In this document: one piece after another, positions 1 to 9,494 of the stretch | How positions within the stretch are numbered: the stretch's first letter is position 1 | Layout: every line of letters begins with the position of its first letter | DNA from: Helicobacter suis | Lineage (GTDB): Bacteria > Campylobacterota > Campylobacteria > Campylobacterales > Helicobacteraceae | NCBI RefSeq assembly: GCF_902196135.1 | Contig: NZ_CABIKE010000008.1 | Span: 1-64,000, forward strand | Direction: 5' to 3' | DNA length: 64,000 nt | Translations under genes and position numbers: made by a program | The notes under the pieces: generated by a model | Databases searched by the model: none | Seen by the model: the letters and a program-made list of their open reading frames with translations, nothing else | What the model was told of the DNA's origin: nothing

Positions 1-588
1 GTGGGGGGGGGGGGGGGGGGGGGGGGGAATAATCTTACTTCTAAGCGCTTAGAGTGGAGGGAGTTTAGGGTAGGGGAGTTGTTTGAAGTCTTTAAACCGG
101 TTAAAACTGAGCTTAAAAAGCGTTTATTGCCTACAGAACATATAGAGGGGTATATTCCGGCCATTACTTGTACTAGCCAAAACAATGGCGTAGCGTGTTA
201 CATGCCAAAAGAAAGCGCACAGGTGCTTAAAAATATGATTTCTGTAGCGGCTAATGGTGATGCGCCTGCTTTTTACCAACACGGAGAATTTGCGCTTTTG
301 CAAGATTGTTATGCTCTCAAGTTTAAAGGTCAGGAACTCAAGCAAGAACATTATTTATTTTTAGTGGTGTGTTTAAATAAGGTCTTAAAAAAATACAACT
401 GGAACAACAAATCCGGTTGGACTAAAGTTTCTTTAGAAATGATTTTTTTGCCCTGTTTTCCCACCGGAGAAATTGCTTTTGACTTAATAAAACACTTTAT
501 TAAAGCCTTAGAAAAGCAACGGATAGAAAAAGTTAAAGAGCTATGGGAGGAAAAATTAGAGAGTTATACGCGGGTAATAGATCAATAA
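1..588 (+). CDS. Specificity (S) subunit-like restriction-modification protein, 3' part only
   Basis: The 5' end is outside the window; the frame enters through the poly-G run and is open to a TAA at 586-588. After the Gly stretch the protein resembles one target-recognition domain of type I HsdS or of type IIG enzymes, which dictates the DNA sequence that is methylated or cut. Visible hallmarks are an early E-W-R-E-F segment, the ITCTSQNNG and VAANGD turns, and a long C-terminal helix (about residues 160-195, LEKQRIEKVKELWEEKL) typical of the spacer that joins two recognition domains. Length change in the G tract would put this domain in or out of frame with whatever lies upstream. Whether the full gene is a separate hsdS or the end of a fused enzyme cannot be seen. 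Confidence 0.65.
   Translation: MGGGGGGGGNNLTSKRLEWREFRVGELFEVFKPVKTELKKRLLPTEHIEGYIPAITCTSQNNGVACYMPKESAQVLKNMISVAANGDAPAFYQHGEFALLQDCYALKFKGQELKQEHYLFLVVCLNKVLKKYNWNNKSGWTKVSLEMIFLPCFPTGEIAFDLIKHFIKALEKQRIEKVKELWEEKLESYTRVIDQ
3..27. repeat. Poly-G tract of 25 G, likely phase-variation tract
   Basis: Twenty-five consecutive G residues sit at the very edge of the window, inside the open reading frame of a specificity-subunit-like protein, where they are read as Gly codons. Long G runs in Helicobacter coding regions are known sites of slipped-strand mispairing. Because the run lies at the first base of the window, it may also mark a contig end, and the true length is uncertain. Confidence 0.85.
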
Positions 589-614
589 ACTTAAATTTAA
601 GGGGTGTTTAATCC

Positions 615-797
615 TTGTTTAAAAGGTGTTTAACCATTGATAGCGCCGTGCTAGGCACTTGCTTTTATCAAGCCAAAAATTTTAGTGCCAGCGATCATGT
701 AGAAATTTTGCGCCCTAAGCTTAATCCTTTTAACCGTCATATTGCGCTGTATTTTATAACAGCCTTAAACCGCTTAAGTCTGTGTTATGGTTACTAA
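615..797 (+). pseudogene. Remnant of a second target-recognition domain
   Basis: An open stretch of about 60 codons with no clear ribosome site. Its middle reads like the C-terminal half of an S-subunit recognition domain: an A-F-Y-Q-A-like turn, then SDHVEIL, then a helix around RHIALYFITALNR. In intact S subunits the same order is followed by the spacer helix, which is absent here. It lies just after the preceding S-like gene, so it is probably the broken second recognition domain of the same locus. Assignment is from pattern memory and is moderate. Confidence 0.4.
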
Positions 798-905
798 AGT
801 TATCCCCGTGCGCTATACATTTGTCCCAATCTACAAAGAAATCTAGCGTGCGGTTGGTTTTTCTTAGAGTTTTTATAAAATCACCAAAGGTAAAGTATTT
901 TCCAT
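765..905 (-). pseudogene. N-terminal remnant of a DpnII/MboI-type restriction endonuclease
   Basis: Read on the minus strand, an ATG at 905-903 is followed by four A; one more A would give an in-frame M-E-K-Y-F-T-F-G-D-F start. From there about 45 codons are open, including TNRTLDFFVDWDKC. That resembles the N-terminus of DpnII-type GATC nucleases (start, then a Y/F-x-D-W/F-x-K-V segment). The frame then decays into the S-subunit remnant on the other strand. The one-base deletion at the start and the missing rest of the gene make it a dead fragment. It is short, so the family call is tentative. Confidence 0.35.
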
Positions 906-1010
906 GTTTTTAGCCTAACATGCTAGATTGAAACTTGCACCCTCCTAACTGGTTTCAGGACAAATTGGGAGTGGTTTTGCTATTTTACCTCAAAAACTGG
1001 AGGTGCTTTT

Positions 1011-1979
1011 ATGTTAGTGGACACCTTTGGACGCCAAATAGATTATCTGCGTGTCTCTGTTACTAAACAATGTAATTTTAGATGCCAATACTGCATGCCC
1101 ACCACGCCTATGGATTTTTTTGATCGAGAGGAATTATTGCCACTAGATAAGATGTTAGAGTTTCTCAAAGTGGCCATTGATGAGGGCATTAGAAAAATCC
1201 GCATCACCGGTGGCGAACCTTTGATCCGCAAAGATTTAGCTTCTTTTATTGCAAAAATCCATGCTTACAACCCACAAGTCTCCTTAGGGCTTACTACAAA
1301 TGGGTTTTTACTCAAAGCACAAGCACGCGACTTAAAAGAGGCCGGCTTAGAGCGGGTGAATGTCTCTTTAGATTCGCTTAAAGCTGAAAGGGTGGCTAAA
1401 ATCTCTCAAAAAGATGGCTTAAAGGCTGTTTTAGAAGGCATTAATGCGGCCTTGAGAGTGGGTTTAGGCTTGAAGTTTAACATGGTTGTTTTGCAGGGGA
1501 TTAATGATGATGAAATTATAGAGCTTTTAGAATTTGCTAGATCCAAAAACGCCCAAATCCGCTATATTGAGTTTATGGAAAACACCCATGCCAATCACCA
1601 GCTTAAAGGTTTGAGTGAAACCCAAATTTTACAAGCTATCGCGACAAAATACCCCTCTATTACACTCAAAGAAGAGGGGCTAAGCCCTTCTAAGATTTAT
1701 GCGTTAGAAGATGGTTATTGTTTTGGAATCATCGCCCCGCACAATGATAATTTTTGCAAACACTGTAATAAAGTCCGCTTGAGTGCTGATGGGACGATTT
1801 TTCCTTGTTTGTACTACCAAGATAGTGTTCAGGCTAAAGAGGCGATCATGCAGGCTAACCCGGAGCAAATGCGCCAAGTACTCAAACAATCTGTGTATAA
1901 CAAGCCTGAGAAAAACCTATGGCAACTAGGGCTACAAAACCAAGTTTCAGAACGCGCTTTTTATAAAACCGGAGGGTAA
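1011..1979 (+). CDS. moaA: GTP 3',8-cyclase MoaA (molybdenum cofactor biosynthesis)
   Basis: Radical SAM enzyme that turns GTP into the cyclic intermediate later made into cyclic pyranopterin, the first step of molybdopterin synthesis in the cytoplasm. The N-terminal cluster motif C-x3-C-x2-C is at residues 21, 25 and 28 (CNFRCQYC). The second cluster is supplied by FCKHC near 249-252 and a Cys in FPCLY near 265. The protein ends in Gly-Gly, the tail that MoaA needs for activity. At 322 residues it is full length. The start ATG follows a strong TGGAGGTG site. A molybdate uptake pair (modA-modB) lies 13 kb away. mqnE follows after 19 bases, so the two may be cotranscribed. Confidence 0.96.
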   Translation: MLVDTFGRQIDYLRVSVTKQCNFRCQYCMPTTPMDFFDREELLPLDKMLEFLKVAIDEGIRKIRITGGEPLIRKDLASFIAKIHAYNPQVSLGLTTNGFLLKAQARDLKEAGLERVNVSLDSLKAERVAKISQKDGLKAVLEGINAALRVGLGLKFNMVVLQGINDDEIIELLEFARSKNAQIRYIEFMENTHANHQLKGLSETQILQAIATKYPSITLKEEGLSPSKIYALEDGYCFGIIAPHNDNFCKHCNKVRLSADGTIFPCLYYQDSVQAKEAIMQANPEQMRQVLKQSVYNKPEKNLWQLGLQNQVSERAFYKTGG

Positions 1980-1998
1980 TTAAAACACAAGGAAAACA

Positions 1999-3081
1999 AT
2001 GGATTTATTACAACTTGCTTTTAATCAGGCAGATTTAAGCCCTGCACAACTTGTTAAACTCTATGATTATGATCTGTATTCTCTAGCAGAAGTAGCCCAT
2101 GCAATCCGTACACAACTACACCAAGATCAAGTTTATTTCAACACCAACCGCCACATCAACCCTAGTAATATTTGCCAAGATAGCTGTAAGTTTTGTGCCT
2201 TTTCAGCTAGCCGTAAAAATCCTAATCCTTACGAGATGAGCCATGAGCAGATTTTAGAGCAAATTAAACAATCTTATAAGCGGGGCATTAAAGAGGTACA
2301 TGTCGTGAGTGCGCATAACCCGCATTATAGCTATGAGTGGTATTTTGATCTGTTTAGAAAAATCAAAGCCCACTTTGCAGGGCTACATTTAAAAGCGATG
2401 ACGGCAGCTGAGGTGCATTTTTTAAGCACTAAGTTTAATAAGCCCTATGAGGAAGTTTTAGAAAACATGGCAGAGGCGGGGGTGGATTCTATGCCCGGGG
2501 GTGGGGCAGAAATTTTTGATGAGAGAATTAGAAAACATATTTGTAGTGGTAAGGTGAGTTCTAAGCGTTGGATTGAGATTCATCGTTATTGGCATTCTTT
2601 GGGCAAAATGAGCAATGCAACCATGCTTTTTGGGCATGTGGAAAATCAATTACACCGCCTAGATCACATGCACCGGCTTAAAATGGCACAAAGCGATCTA
2701 GCAAAAGTCAAAGCAAAAGAGGGAGGGTTTAACGCCTTTATCCCATTGCTTTATCAGCGGGATAATAATTTTTTAAAGGTAGAAAGAAGTCCTAGCGCGG
2801 TGGAGATTTTAAAGACTATTGCCATTGCGCGCATTGTTTTATTTAATATCCCACACATTAAAGCTTATTGGGCAACTTTGGGGCTTAATTTAGCCCTTGT
2901 AGCCCAAGAATTTGGGGCTGATGATTTAGACGGGACAATTGAGGTGGAGATGATTCAATCAGCTGGAGGGGCTAAAAGCAAAAGAGGGATCAACAAAGAA
3001 GATCTGATTTATCAAATCCAAGATGCGCGCTTTAAACCCGTTGAGAGGGACAGCTTGTACAATCCTATCCAAACATGGTGA
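1999..3081 (+). CDS. mqnE: Aminofutalosine synthase MqnE
   Basis: Radical SAM enzyme of the futalosine route to menaquinone. It joins the enolpyruvyl benzoate made by MqnA to an adenosyl radical from SAM to give aminofutalosine. The cluster cysteines are C59, C63 and C66 (CQDSCKFC), preceded by NTNRHINPSN. The EVHVVSAHNP segment and HLKAMTAAEV distinguish it from MqnC, which has a QGGVHP motif in the matching place; the two paralogues flank bamA. Length of 360 residues fits the family. The ATG has an AAGGAAAACA leader. Gastric Helicobacter lack the classical Men pathway, so this gene is expected to be essential. Confidence 0.93.
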   Translation: MDLLQLAFNQADLSPAQLVKLYDYDLYSLAEVAHAIRTQLHQDQVYFNTNRHINPSNICQDSCKFCAFSASRKNPNPYEMSHEQILEQIKQSYKRGIKEVHVVSAHNPHYSYEWYFDLFRKIKAHFAGLHLKAMTAAEVHFLSTKFNKPYEEVLENMAEAGVDSMPGGGAEIFDERIRKHICSGKVSSKRWIEIHRYWHSLGKMSNATMLFGHVENQLHRLDHMHRLKMAQSDLAKVKAKEGGFNAFIPLLYQRDNNFLKVERSPSAVEILKTIAIARIVLFNIPHIKAYWATLGLNLALVAQEFGADDLDGTIEVEMIQSAGGAKSKRGINKEDLIYQIQDARFKPVERDSLYNPIQTW

Positions 3082-3120
3082 ATATTTTTTTATTTTTGTT
3101 TACTCAAGGTTATTTTTTGG

Positions 3121-3126
3121 TATAAT
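3121..3126 (+). promoter_or_regulatory. Likely sigma-70 -10 box upstream of bamA
   Basis: A perfect TATAAT preceded by an A/T-rich stretch of T runs, the usual layout of Helicobacter vegetative promoters that lack a conserved -35. Transcription would start near 3133, about 25 bases before the AAGG sequence in front of the bamA coding frame. Confidence 0.6.
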
Positions 3127-3188
3127 GCGCTCACTACAAGCAAAAATAATACTTAAGGGTTCGCATCAAAAAGTTTTTCACGGTTATT

Positions 3189-5690
3189 TTGGTTTGTATT
3201 GGCCAGTTTTTTTTACCATTGGATGCAGAGGAGAGAATTGACAGTATAGAATATAGAGATCTCTCCTATATGTCTGACATGCTGGCCAGTGAAATTGTTA
3301 AACTTAAAGAAAATGACCCTTTAGATTTGAAAAAAGTTGATGATGCTGTTTTGGCTTTGTATAATCAGGGCTATTTTGAAGATGTTTATGCCACCTTTAA
3401 TAAAGGGCATTTGGTTTTCCATTTTAAAGAAAAGCCACGCATCGCTGGGATTGAAATTAAGGGTTATGGTACGGAAAAGGAAAAAGACACTCTTTATACC
3501 CAAATGGGGATTAAAAAGGGCGATACCTACGATGAAACAAAACTAGAAAATGCTAAATATATTCTAAGAACGGCTCTAGAACAACAAGGTTACTATGGAA
3601 GTGTGGTAGAGGTGCGCACAGAGAGCCTAGCCGGCGGGGGGGCGTATCGCATTATCTTTGATGTCAATCGTGGGAGTAATATTTACATCACTAAATCTTC
3701 TTATGAGGGGCGTAAACAACTTAAATCCCGTGTGGTCGAATCTTTAAGCGCCAACAAACAGCGCGACTTTATGGGTTGGATGTGGGGGTTAAATGCGGGT
3801 AAATTACACTTAAATGATCTGGAATATGATTCTATGCGTATTCAAGATGTGTATTTGCGCAATGGCTTTTTAGATGTCAATGTCTCCGCTCCCTTTTTAA
3901 ACACCAACTTTAGTACCCATAGAGCCAAACTCTACTATAAAGTTAAAGAAGGCATCCAATACCGCGTTTCTGGGGTTGAGATTCAAATTAATAAACCTGT
4001 TGTACCCATTGCTAAGCTATTAAAGTCTGTTAAAGTCCGTAAAAATGGGATTTTTAACATTGAACATATGCGCGCTGATGCCCAGACTCTTAAACGCGAA
4101 GTAGCCGATCAAGGTTATGCCTTTGCGGTGGTTAAACCCGATCTAGATAAAGATGAAAAACATGGCACTGTTAAAATCATTTATCATATTGAAACGGGGG
4201 ATATGGTCTATATCAATGATATTATCATCTCAGGTAACCAACGCACGAGCGACCGGGTGATTCGCCGTGAGGTGTGGTTAAACCCCAAAGAGCGTTATAG
4301 CCTTTCTAAGGTGGCTAGTTCTGAAAACTCTCTACGCCGTTTGGGTTACTTCTCTAAAGTCAAGATTGAGGAGCGGCGTATCAATAGCCAGTTAATGGAT
4401 CTGTTAGTTAATGTAGAAGAAGGGCGCACTGGACAACTCCAATTTGGTTTAGGGTATGGGAGTTATGGGGGGTTAATGCTTAATGGGAGTGTGAGTGAGA
4501 GAAATCTCTTTGGTACGGGTCAAAGCATGAGTTTATATGCCAATATTTCTACTGGTGGGGGGTATAGGCATTATGGGATTCGCGGGAGTGGGCGCATGTT
4601 CTCTGGGAATTTAACCTTAAGAAATCCACGGGTTTTTGATAGCCGTTATAGCTCCTCTATTAGTCTTTTTGCCGAATACCTCATCAGCTATAACTACATC
4701 CAACAAGGTGGGGGATTTAGTTTAAGTGTGGGGCGCATGCTCACAAACACCTTTAGCATGAATGTGGGTTATAACTTTAGTTTAAATAAAATTTTAGGCT
4801 TTAGTAGCCCCTTGTATGAAATGTTTTATAGCAGCGATAAAACTATTATCACATACCCAGATGGCCAGCCAATTATTGGGGTTAATGGACAGCCTTTACG
4901 CGGGCTCTGGGATCGTGATTACAGTACGCCTACTACAAGCTCTTTTACATTAAGTACTAACTTTGATAATACCGATGATTATTATTTCCCTAAAAATGGC
5001 TTTACTTTTTCTAACTACACGAGTATGGCCGGTCTGCCTTCAAGTGAGCCACTCAATTCTTGGAATGGTTTAGGCGGGAATGTGCGCAACACTAAAATTT
5101 ATGGTAAATTTGCCGCTTACAAACATTTACAAAAATACTTATTAATTGACTTGATTGCCCGCTTTAAAACACAGGGGGGTTATATTTTCCGCTATAATAA
5201 AGAGGATTATTTGCCCCTTAACTCGGTCTTTTATTTAGGGGGCGTAACCACTATTAGAGGCTTTAGAAATAGTTCTATTACACCCAAAACCGCATATGGC
5301 ATGTGGGTGGGGGGTGATGGGCTTTATACCGGCTCTGTAGAGTTAAGTTATGGATTGCTCAAGTCGGCTAAGATGCGTTTAGCTTGGTTTTTTGACTGGG
5401 GCTTTTTGACTTTTAAAACCGCTAACCGCACGGGGGGCTTTTGGCAAAACCAGCCCTCTACGGATGTGCAGTTTAAAGATTATGGAGTTGTAGGTGCTGG
5501 ATTTGAACATGCCACTTGGCGGGCTTCTACAGGAATTCAAGTTGAATGGATTTCACCCATGGGTCCACTGGTGCTGATCTTTCCTATCGCCTTCTTTAAT
5601 GAATTTAGCGATAAGAAAGGTTTGTGGTTTAACCCCAATCTAGGCGATTTGACTCAGCGCTTTGAATTTTCTATGGGAACGCGTTTTTAG
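3189..5690 (+). CDS. bamA: Outer membrane protein assembly factor BamA (start codon unclear)
   Basis: Central component of the machinery that folds beta-barrel proteins into the outer membrane. The N-terminal half (to about residue 400) consists of POTRA-like repeats, e.g. NQGYFEDVY and RLGYFSKV; the C-terminal half is a barrel with the conserved IRGF lid motif near residue 689 and a terminal Phe. The start is the oddity. The first usable codon, TTG 3189, cuts a signal peptide in half. The codons before it (from about 3159: [10 protein letters not shown]) supply the positive charges and hydrophobic start of a normal signal sequence, but contain no ATG, GTG or TTG back to the in-frame TAA at 3147. 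Translation may begin at a rare ATC/ATT codon, or a base may be wrong in the sequence. Gene order mqnE-bamA-mqnC is as in H. pylori. Confidence 0.93.
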   Translation: MVCIGQFFLPLDAEERIDSIEYRDLSYMSDMLASEIVKLKENDPLDLKKVDDAVLALYNQGYFEDVYATFNKGHLVFHFKEKPRIAGIEIKGYGTEKEKDTLYTQMGIKKGDTYDETKLENAKYILRTALEQQGYYGSVVEVRTESLAGGGAYRIIFDVNRGSNIYITKSSYEGRKQLKSRVVESLSANKQRDFMGWMWGLNAGKLHLNDLEYDSMRIQDVYLRNGFLDVNVSAPFLNTNFSTHRAKLYYKVKEGIQYRVSGVEIQINKPVVPIAKLLKSVKVRKNGIFNIEHMRADAQTLKREVADQGYAFAVVKPDLDKDEKHGTVKIIYHIETGDMVYINDIIISGNQRTSDRVIRREVWLNPKERYSLSKVASSENSLRRLGYFSKVKIEERRINSQLMDLLVNVEEGRTGQLQFGLGYGSYGGLMLNGSVSERNLFGTGQSMSLYANISTGGGYRHYGIRGSGRMFSGNLTLRNPRVFDSRYSSSISLFAEYLISYNYIQQGGGFSLSVGRMLTNTFSMNVGYNFSLNKILGFSSPLYEMFYSSDKTIITYPDGQPIIGVNGQPLRGLWDRDYSTPTTSSFTLSTNFDNTDDYYFPKNGFTFSNYTSMAGLPSSEPLNSWNGLGGNVRNTKIYGKFAAYKHLQKYLLIDLIARFKTQGGYIFRYNKEDYLPLNSVFYLGGVTTIRGFRNSSITPKTAYGMWVGGDGLYTGSVELSYGLLKSAKMRLAWFFDWGFLTFKTANRTGGFWQNQPSTDVQFKDYGVVGAGFEHATWRASTGIQVEWISPMGPLVLIFPIAFFNEFSDKKGLWFNPNLGDLTQRFEFSMGTRF

Positions 5691-5698
5691 GAGAATAT

Positions 5699-6751
5699 AT
5701 GCAACGATTAAGCCGTACAGAACTACTAGATTTTCTAGCAAATAAGCCTCTAAAAGAATTAGGGAAAATGGCCTTAGCCAAAAAGCAAGAATTACACCCA
5801 GAAAACACCACAACTTTTATTGTAGATCGCAATATCAATTACACTAATATTTGCTTTGTAGATTGTAAATTTTGCGCATTTAAAAGAGAACTTAAAGACT
5901 CAGAGGCTTATATCCTAGATTTTGCCACCATTGATCAAAAAATTGAGGAGCTTTTAGCCATTGGAGGTACACAGATTTTATTTCAAGGGGGAGTACACCC
6001 TAAATTAAAAATAGACTATTATGAAAATCTAGTCTCTCATATCGCGCAAAAATTTCCCACGATCACTATTCATGGTTTTTCAGCTATAGAGATTGATTAC
6101 ATCGCTAAGGTCTCTAAACTTTCTTTGCAAGAAGTACTCAGGCGTTTAAAAGAGGCCGGGCTTAGCTCTATTCCGGGGGCTGGGGCTGAGGTGTTAAGCG
6201 ATCGGGTTAGAGCGGTGATTGCGCCTAAAAAGTTAAGCGCTAATCGCTGGATTGAAGTACACAAAGAGGCGCATAAATTAGGGATTAAAAGCACGGCGAC
6301 GATGATGTTTGGCACAGTTGATACAGATGAAGATATTGCAGAGCATTTAGAAAGAGTGCGCAATTTACAAGATGAAACGGGGGGTTTTAGGGCCTTTATT
6401 TTATGGAGTTTCCAGCCAGATTTTACGCCTTTACAAAAAGAAATGCCCCACATTAAAAAGGCTAGTTCTAATCGCTATTTGCGGCTTTTAGCCTGTAGCC
6501 GTTTGTTTTTAGATAATGTGAAAAATATCCAAAGTTCATGGGTTACTCAAGGGGCTTTTATCGGGCAATTAGCCCTTCTTTTTGGTGCTAATGATTTAGG
6601 GAGTGTGATGATGGAGGAAAATGTAGTCAAAGCAGCGGGCACAAGTTTTTGCCTGAATGAAAAGCAAATGGTAGATCTCATCGGAGATATTGGGAGTAAG
6701 GCAGCTAAACGCAATACCGCTTATGAAATTTTAAAGTACTACCATGCTTAA
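5699..6751 (+). CDS. mqnC: Cyclic dehypoxanthinyl futalosine synthase MqnC
   Basis: Radical SAM enzyme that cyclises dehypoxanthinyl futalosine, the later futalosine-pathway step. Cluster cysteines are C52, C56 and C59 (CFVDCKFC) after VDRNINYTN. The FQGGVHP motif and the SIPGAGAEVLSDRVR and TATMMFG segments match MqnC rather than MqnE. The gene starts nine bases after bamA with an AGGAG site and overlaps the next gene by eight bases, so bamA, mqnC and the M16-like gene are probably one transcript. Length of 350 residues is normal. Confidence 0.93.
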   Translation: MQRLSRTELLDFLANKPLKELGKMALAKKQELHPENTTTFIVDRNINYTNICFVDCKFCAFKRELKDSEAYILDFATIDQKIEELLAIGGTQILFQGGVHPKLKIDYYENLVSHIAQKFPTITIHGFSAIEIDYIAKVSKLSLQEVLRRLKEAGLSSIPGAGAEVLSDRVRAVIAPKKLSANRWIEVHKEAHKLGIKSTATMMFGTVDTDEDIAEHLERVRNLQDETGGFRAFILWSFQPDFTPLQKEMPHIKKASSNRYLRLLACSRLFLDNVKNIQSSWVTQGAFIGQLALLFGANDLGSVMMEENVVKAAGTSFCLNEKQMVDLIGDIGSKAAKRNTAYEILKYYHA

Positions 6752-8171
6752 AAAAATCAGATGGCGCTATATTGTTTTATTAGCCTTATTGGTAGTGATT
6801 CTCGTGGTAATTGGAATATGGAAGGAAAAAAGCATGCAGCAAAAAACCAATCAAACACAAGCACAGGTGATCAAAAGAGATCAAGTTGGTAAGGGGCTTA
6901 CTTATTTTGAAGTGAAGGGGATTAAAATTCCAGTTATCTATGAGGATAACCATTTATTACCCATGGGGACAATTAGATTAATGTTCATGGGCGGGGGTAA
7001 TATCATGGATAAAGATAAATTTGGACTCTCTAAACTTAGCGCTAATTTGTTAAATGAGGGTACAAAAGAATTAGGCAGTGTGGCCTTTGCTGAAAAACTT
7101 GAACAACTTGCTATCACTTTAAGCGCGGACATCCGCCTAGAGTCTTTGCACATTGATCTAGGTTTTTTAAAAGAGTATCAGGATAAGGCCATTACTTATT
7201 TGCATGATTTATTGCTCTCGCCAAATCTTACCCCCGGTGCTTTAGAAAAGGTACAACAACGCATGGTAGCCGCTGCTCTTAATAGAGAGAGTAATTTTGA
7301 CTATGTAGCCCAGTTAGGGTTAAATAAAATTCTTTTTGCCAACACGCCTCTAGCTAATCCAGCCATTGGTACGCCAAAAAGCATTAAATCCATCTCTTTA
7401 GAAGATGTTAAAAAACGCTTAGAAGATGATTTAGATATTGAGCGACTTATTATTGTCATGGGTGGCGATTTAGATGTGAATAAGACTTTAGAATCTTTAA
7501 AACCTATTTTAGAAATTTTGCCTTCTAATAAACCTTTCTTCACTCCTTATTTTAGCGCCGCTCAAGAGCCACAAACCAAAGTAGTTTATAAAGATAGCCA
7601 ACAGGCTTATATTTACTTCGGCTCTCCTTTTGTCATGAAAAATTTAGCCCAAGAATTGCCTTTGGCTAGGGTTATGGGTTTTGTGCTAGGTTCTAGTGGG
7701 TTTGGATCGCGCTTAATGGATACAATCCGTGTTAAAGAGGGGTTAGCATACAGCGCTTATATGCGTATCCAACTCTCTCGCATCATTAACTGCACTACAG
7801 GGTATTTACAAACTAAATTAGAACACCAAGAAAAGAGTATCGCCCTTGTTAGAAAGGTGATTAAAGAGTTTGTCGAAAAAGGGATCACGCAGGAGGAGTT
7901 AGACGGGGCTAAGAAATTTTTACTTGGTTCTGAACCTCTAGCAAATGAAACGATTGGAAAACGGCTCACTAATAAGTTTCATGATTTCTATCTAGGTTTG
8001 CCTCTAGATTATGAAAAAATCATGCTAGATCGCATCAAACATTTGACTTTGCAAGAAATCAATGACTACATCAAGTCCCATACAGAAATTAATAATTTGA
8101 GTTTTAGTATCGTAACGATGGATCCTAAAAATCCTAAGTATCAAAAACTTGTGGGTAAAAAGGGTGCTTAA
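6744..8171 (+). CDS. Membrane-anchored M16 peptidase-like protein, non-catalytic type
   Basis: A 475-residue protein of the insulinase/processing peptidase (M16) family. One N-terminal membrane helix (about residues 7-24) would anchor it in the inner membrane facing the periplasm. The zinc site H-x2-E-H expected near residue 95-100 is replaced by L-S-A-N-L (GLSKLSANLLNEG), so it cannot bind zinc in the usual way. The second half keeps the R...Y signature (IRVKEGLAYSAY, about 328-339) that partner subunits of two-chain M16B proteases use to bind substrate. I infer a regulatory or substrate-binding subunit that pairs with a catalytic M16 protein elsewhere in the genome. It corresponds to the H. 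pylori gene next to mqnC (HP0657, by memory). Confidence 0.82.
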   Translation: MLKKIRWRYIVLLALLVVILVVIGIWKEKSMQQKTNQTQAQVIKRDQVGKGLTYFEVKGIKIPVIYEDNHLLPMGTIRLMFMGGGNIMDKDKFGLSKLSANLLNEGTKELGSVAFAEKLEQLAITLSADIRLESLHIDLGFLKEYQDKAITYLHDLLLSPNLTPGALEKVQQRMVAAALNRESNFDYVAQLGLNKILFANTPLANPAIGTPKSIKSISLEDVKKRLEDDLDIERLIIVMGGDLDVNKTLESLKPILEILPSNKPFFTPYFSAAQEPQTKVVYKDSQQAYIYFGSPFVMKNLAQELPLARVMGFVLGSSGFGSRLMDTIRVKEGLAYSAYMRIQLSRIINCTTGYLQTKLEHQEKSIALVRKVIKEFVEKGITQEELDGAKKFLLGSEPLANETIGKRLTNKFHDFYLGLPLDYEKIMLDRIKHLTLQEINDYIKSHTEINNLSFSIVTMDPKNPKYQKLVGKKGA

Positions 8172-9271
8172 CTGAGGTATCTAAAATAAGCCGCGCAAGC
8201 CCCCTCAGAGCTCACCATACACGCACCTACTGGGTGATCCGGGGTGCAAGTTTTATTAAAAAGTTTACAATCTATGGGTTTGGCTTGGCCCTTTAAAATC
8301 TGCCCACATAAGCAATGTTTATGATCTTGATTAGAAGTAATGGGCAATACCTCTTTAAAAACAAGTTCTGCATCAAGGCTCGCATAATTAGAATTAATTT
8401 GCATCGCTGAAAAGGCAATTTGACCTAGCCCGCGCCACTCAAAACTAGAGCGCACTTGCATAGTCTCTTGGATTAAGCGCTGTGCTTTTAAATTACCCTG
8501 CATATCCACCACACGGCTATACTGGATTTCTAGTTTGACTTGTTTATTAAGTACTTGCCTAACTATCCACAAAATACCCTCTAGCATATCCACCGGTTCA
8601 AATCCAGCCACCACAATAGGGATATTAAAGCGCTCTAATAAGGGTTGATAAATTTTAGCCCCTGTGATCACACTTACATGGGAGGGAGCAATTAAAGCAT
8701 CAATAGAAGTATTTTCTAACACAGCTGCCACACTGGGAGGTACAAGAACATGGTTATTATGCACAAAGAGATTTTTTAAGCCTTGCTTTTTGGCCTGCAA
8801 GAGTAAACTAGCACTCATAGGAGTCGTGGTTTCAAACCCAATAGCCACATACACGATATTTTTTTGTGGATTTTGTTTAGCAATTTCTAAAACCTGCAAG
8901 GGAGAGTAAACAAAACGCACATCTTTCCCTTGTGCTCTAACTTGTGATAAACTTGCTTGGCTACCTGGTACACGCATCATATCTGCTAGGGTGATTAAAA
9001 TAGTTTGGGGCATATTTGCTAGAGCGATGGCTTGATCGATGCGTAATTTTGGCATCACACATACCGGACACCCAGGGCCGTGTACAAATTCTAAATTTGT
9101 CTCTTTAAGCAAGGATAAAAGCCCATAGCGCATTAAAGTATGGGTATGCCCCCCGCATACCTCCATGATTTTAAGTGGCGTGTTAAGTTTTTTAGCCTGT
9201 GTTTTGATCTGAGCGATTAGAGCTAGAATGCTATCTTTATCTCTAAAGGCATCGATAAAATTAGGCATCAT
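8168..9271 (-). CDS. hypD: Hydrogenase maturation factor HypD
   Basis: Scaffold protein that with HypC carries the Fe(CN)2CO unit during assembly of the NiFe hydrogenase centre. Key signatures are C39-G-G-H, GPGCPVC (C68 and C71) and a C-terminal cluster-binding segment with many cysteines (LCGQIL, DCKLF, KTC, GACMV). Length of 367 residues is normal. It starts within the end of hypC (11-base overlap). Its stop shares the palindrome TTAA with the stop of the convergent M16-like gene, so there is no room for a terminator between the two transcripts. Confidence 0.95.
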   Translation of the reverse strand: MMPNFIDAFRDKDSILALIAQIKTQAKKLNTPLKIMEVCGGHTHTLMRYGLLSLLKETNLEFVHGPGCPVCVMPKLRIDQAIALANMPQTILITLADMMRVPGSQASLSQVRAQGKDVRFVYSPLQVLEIAKQNPQKNIVYVAIGFETTTPMSASLLLQAKKQGLKNLFVHNNHVLVPPSVAAVLENTSIDALIAPSHVSVITGAKIYQPLLERFNIPIVVAGFEPVDMLEGILWIVRQVLNKQVKLEIQYSRVVDMQGNLKAQRLIQETMQVRSSFEWRGLGQIAFSAMQINSNYASLDAELVFKEVLPITSNQDHKHCLCGQILKGQAKPIDCKLFNKTCTPDHPVGACMVSSEGACAAYFRYLS

Positions 9272-9494
9272 CGCCCATATTGGCTACCATTTGCGCATAA
9301 AGCTTTAGCGATTCAAGCGCATCGGCAGTATCAATTTTACTCACCACAAAACCAATATGTAAAAGCACAAAATCCCCCACCTGCACTTCTTCTTCCATGA
9401 GATCTAAACTAGCTTCTCTTTGCACGCCCATAGTCTCTAAGATAGCTATATTGTCTTTAAGGGCAATAACTTTAGAAGGAATAGCCAAACACAT
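9261..9494 (-). CDS. hypC: Hydrogenase maturation chaperone HypC
   Basis: Small (77 residues) HypC/HybG family chaperone. The protein begins M-C-L-A-I-P, and Cys2 is the residue that binds HypD and the hydrogenase large-subunit precursor. The VGDFVLLHIGF segment is typical of the OB-like fold. It is translationally coupled at both ends: its ATG shares a base with the hypB stop, and its end overlaps the hypD start. Confidence 0.95.
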   Translation of the reverse strand: MCLAIPSKVIALKDNIAILETMGVQREASLDLMEEEVQVGDFVLLHIGFVVSKIDTADALESLKLYAQMVANMGDDA

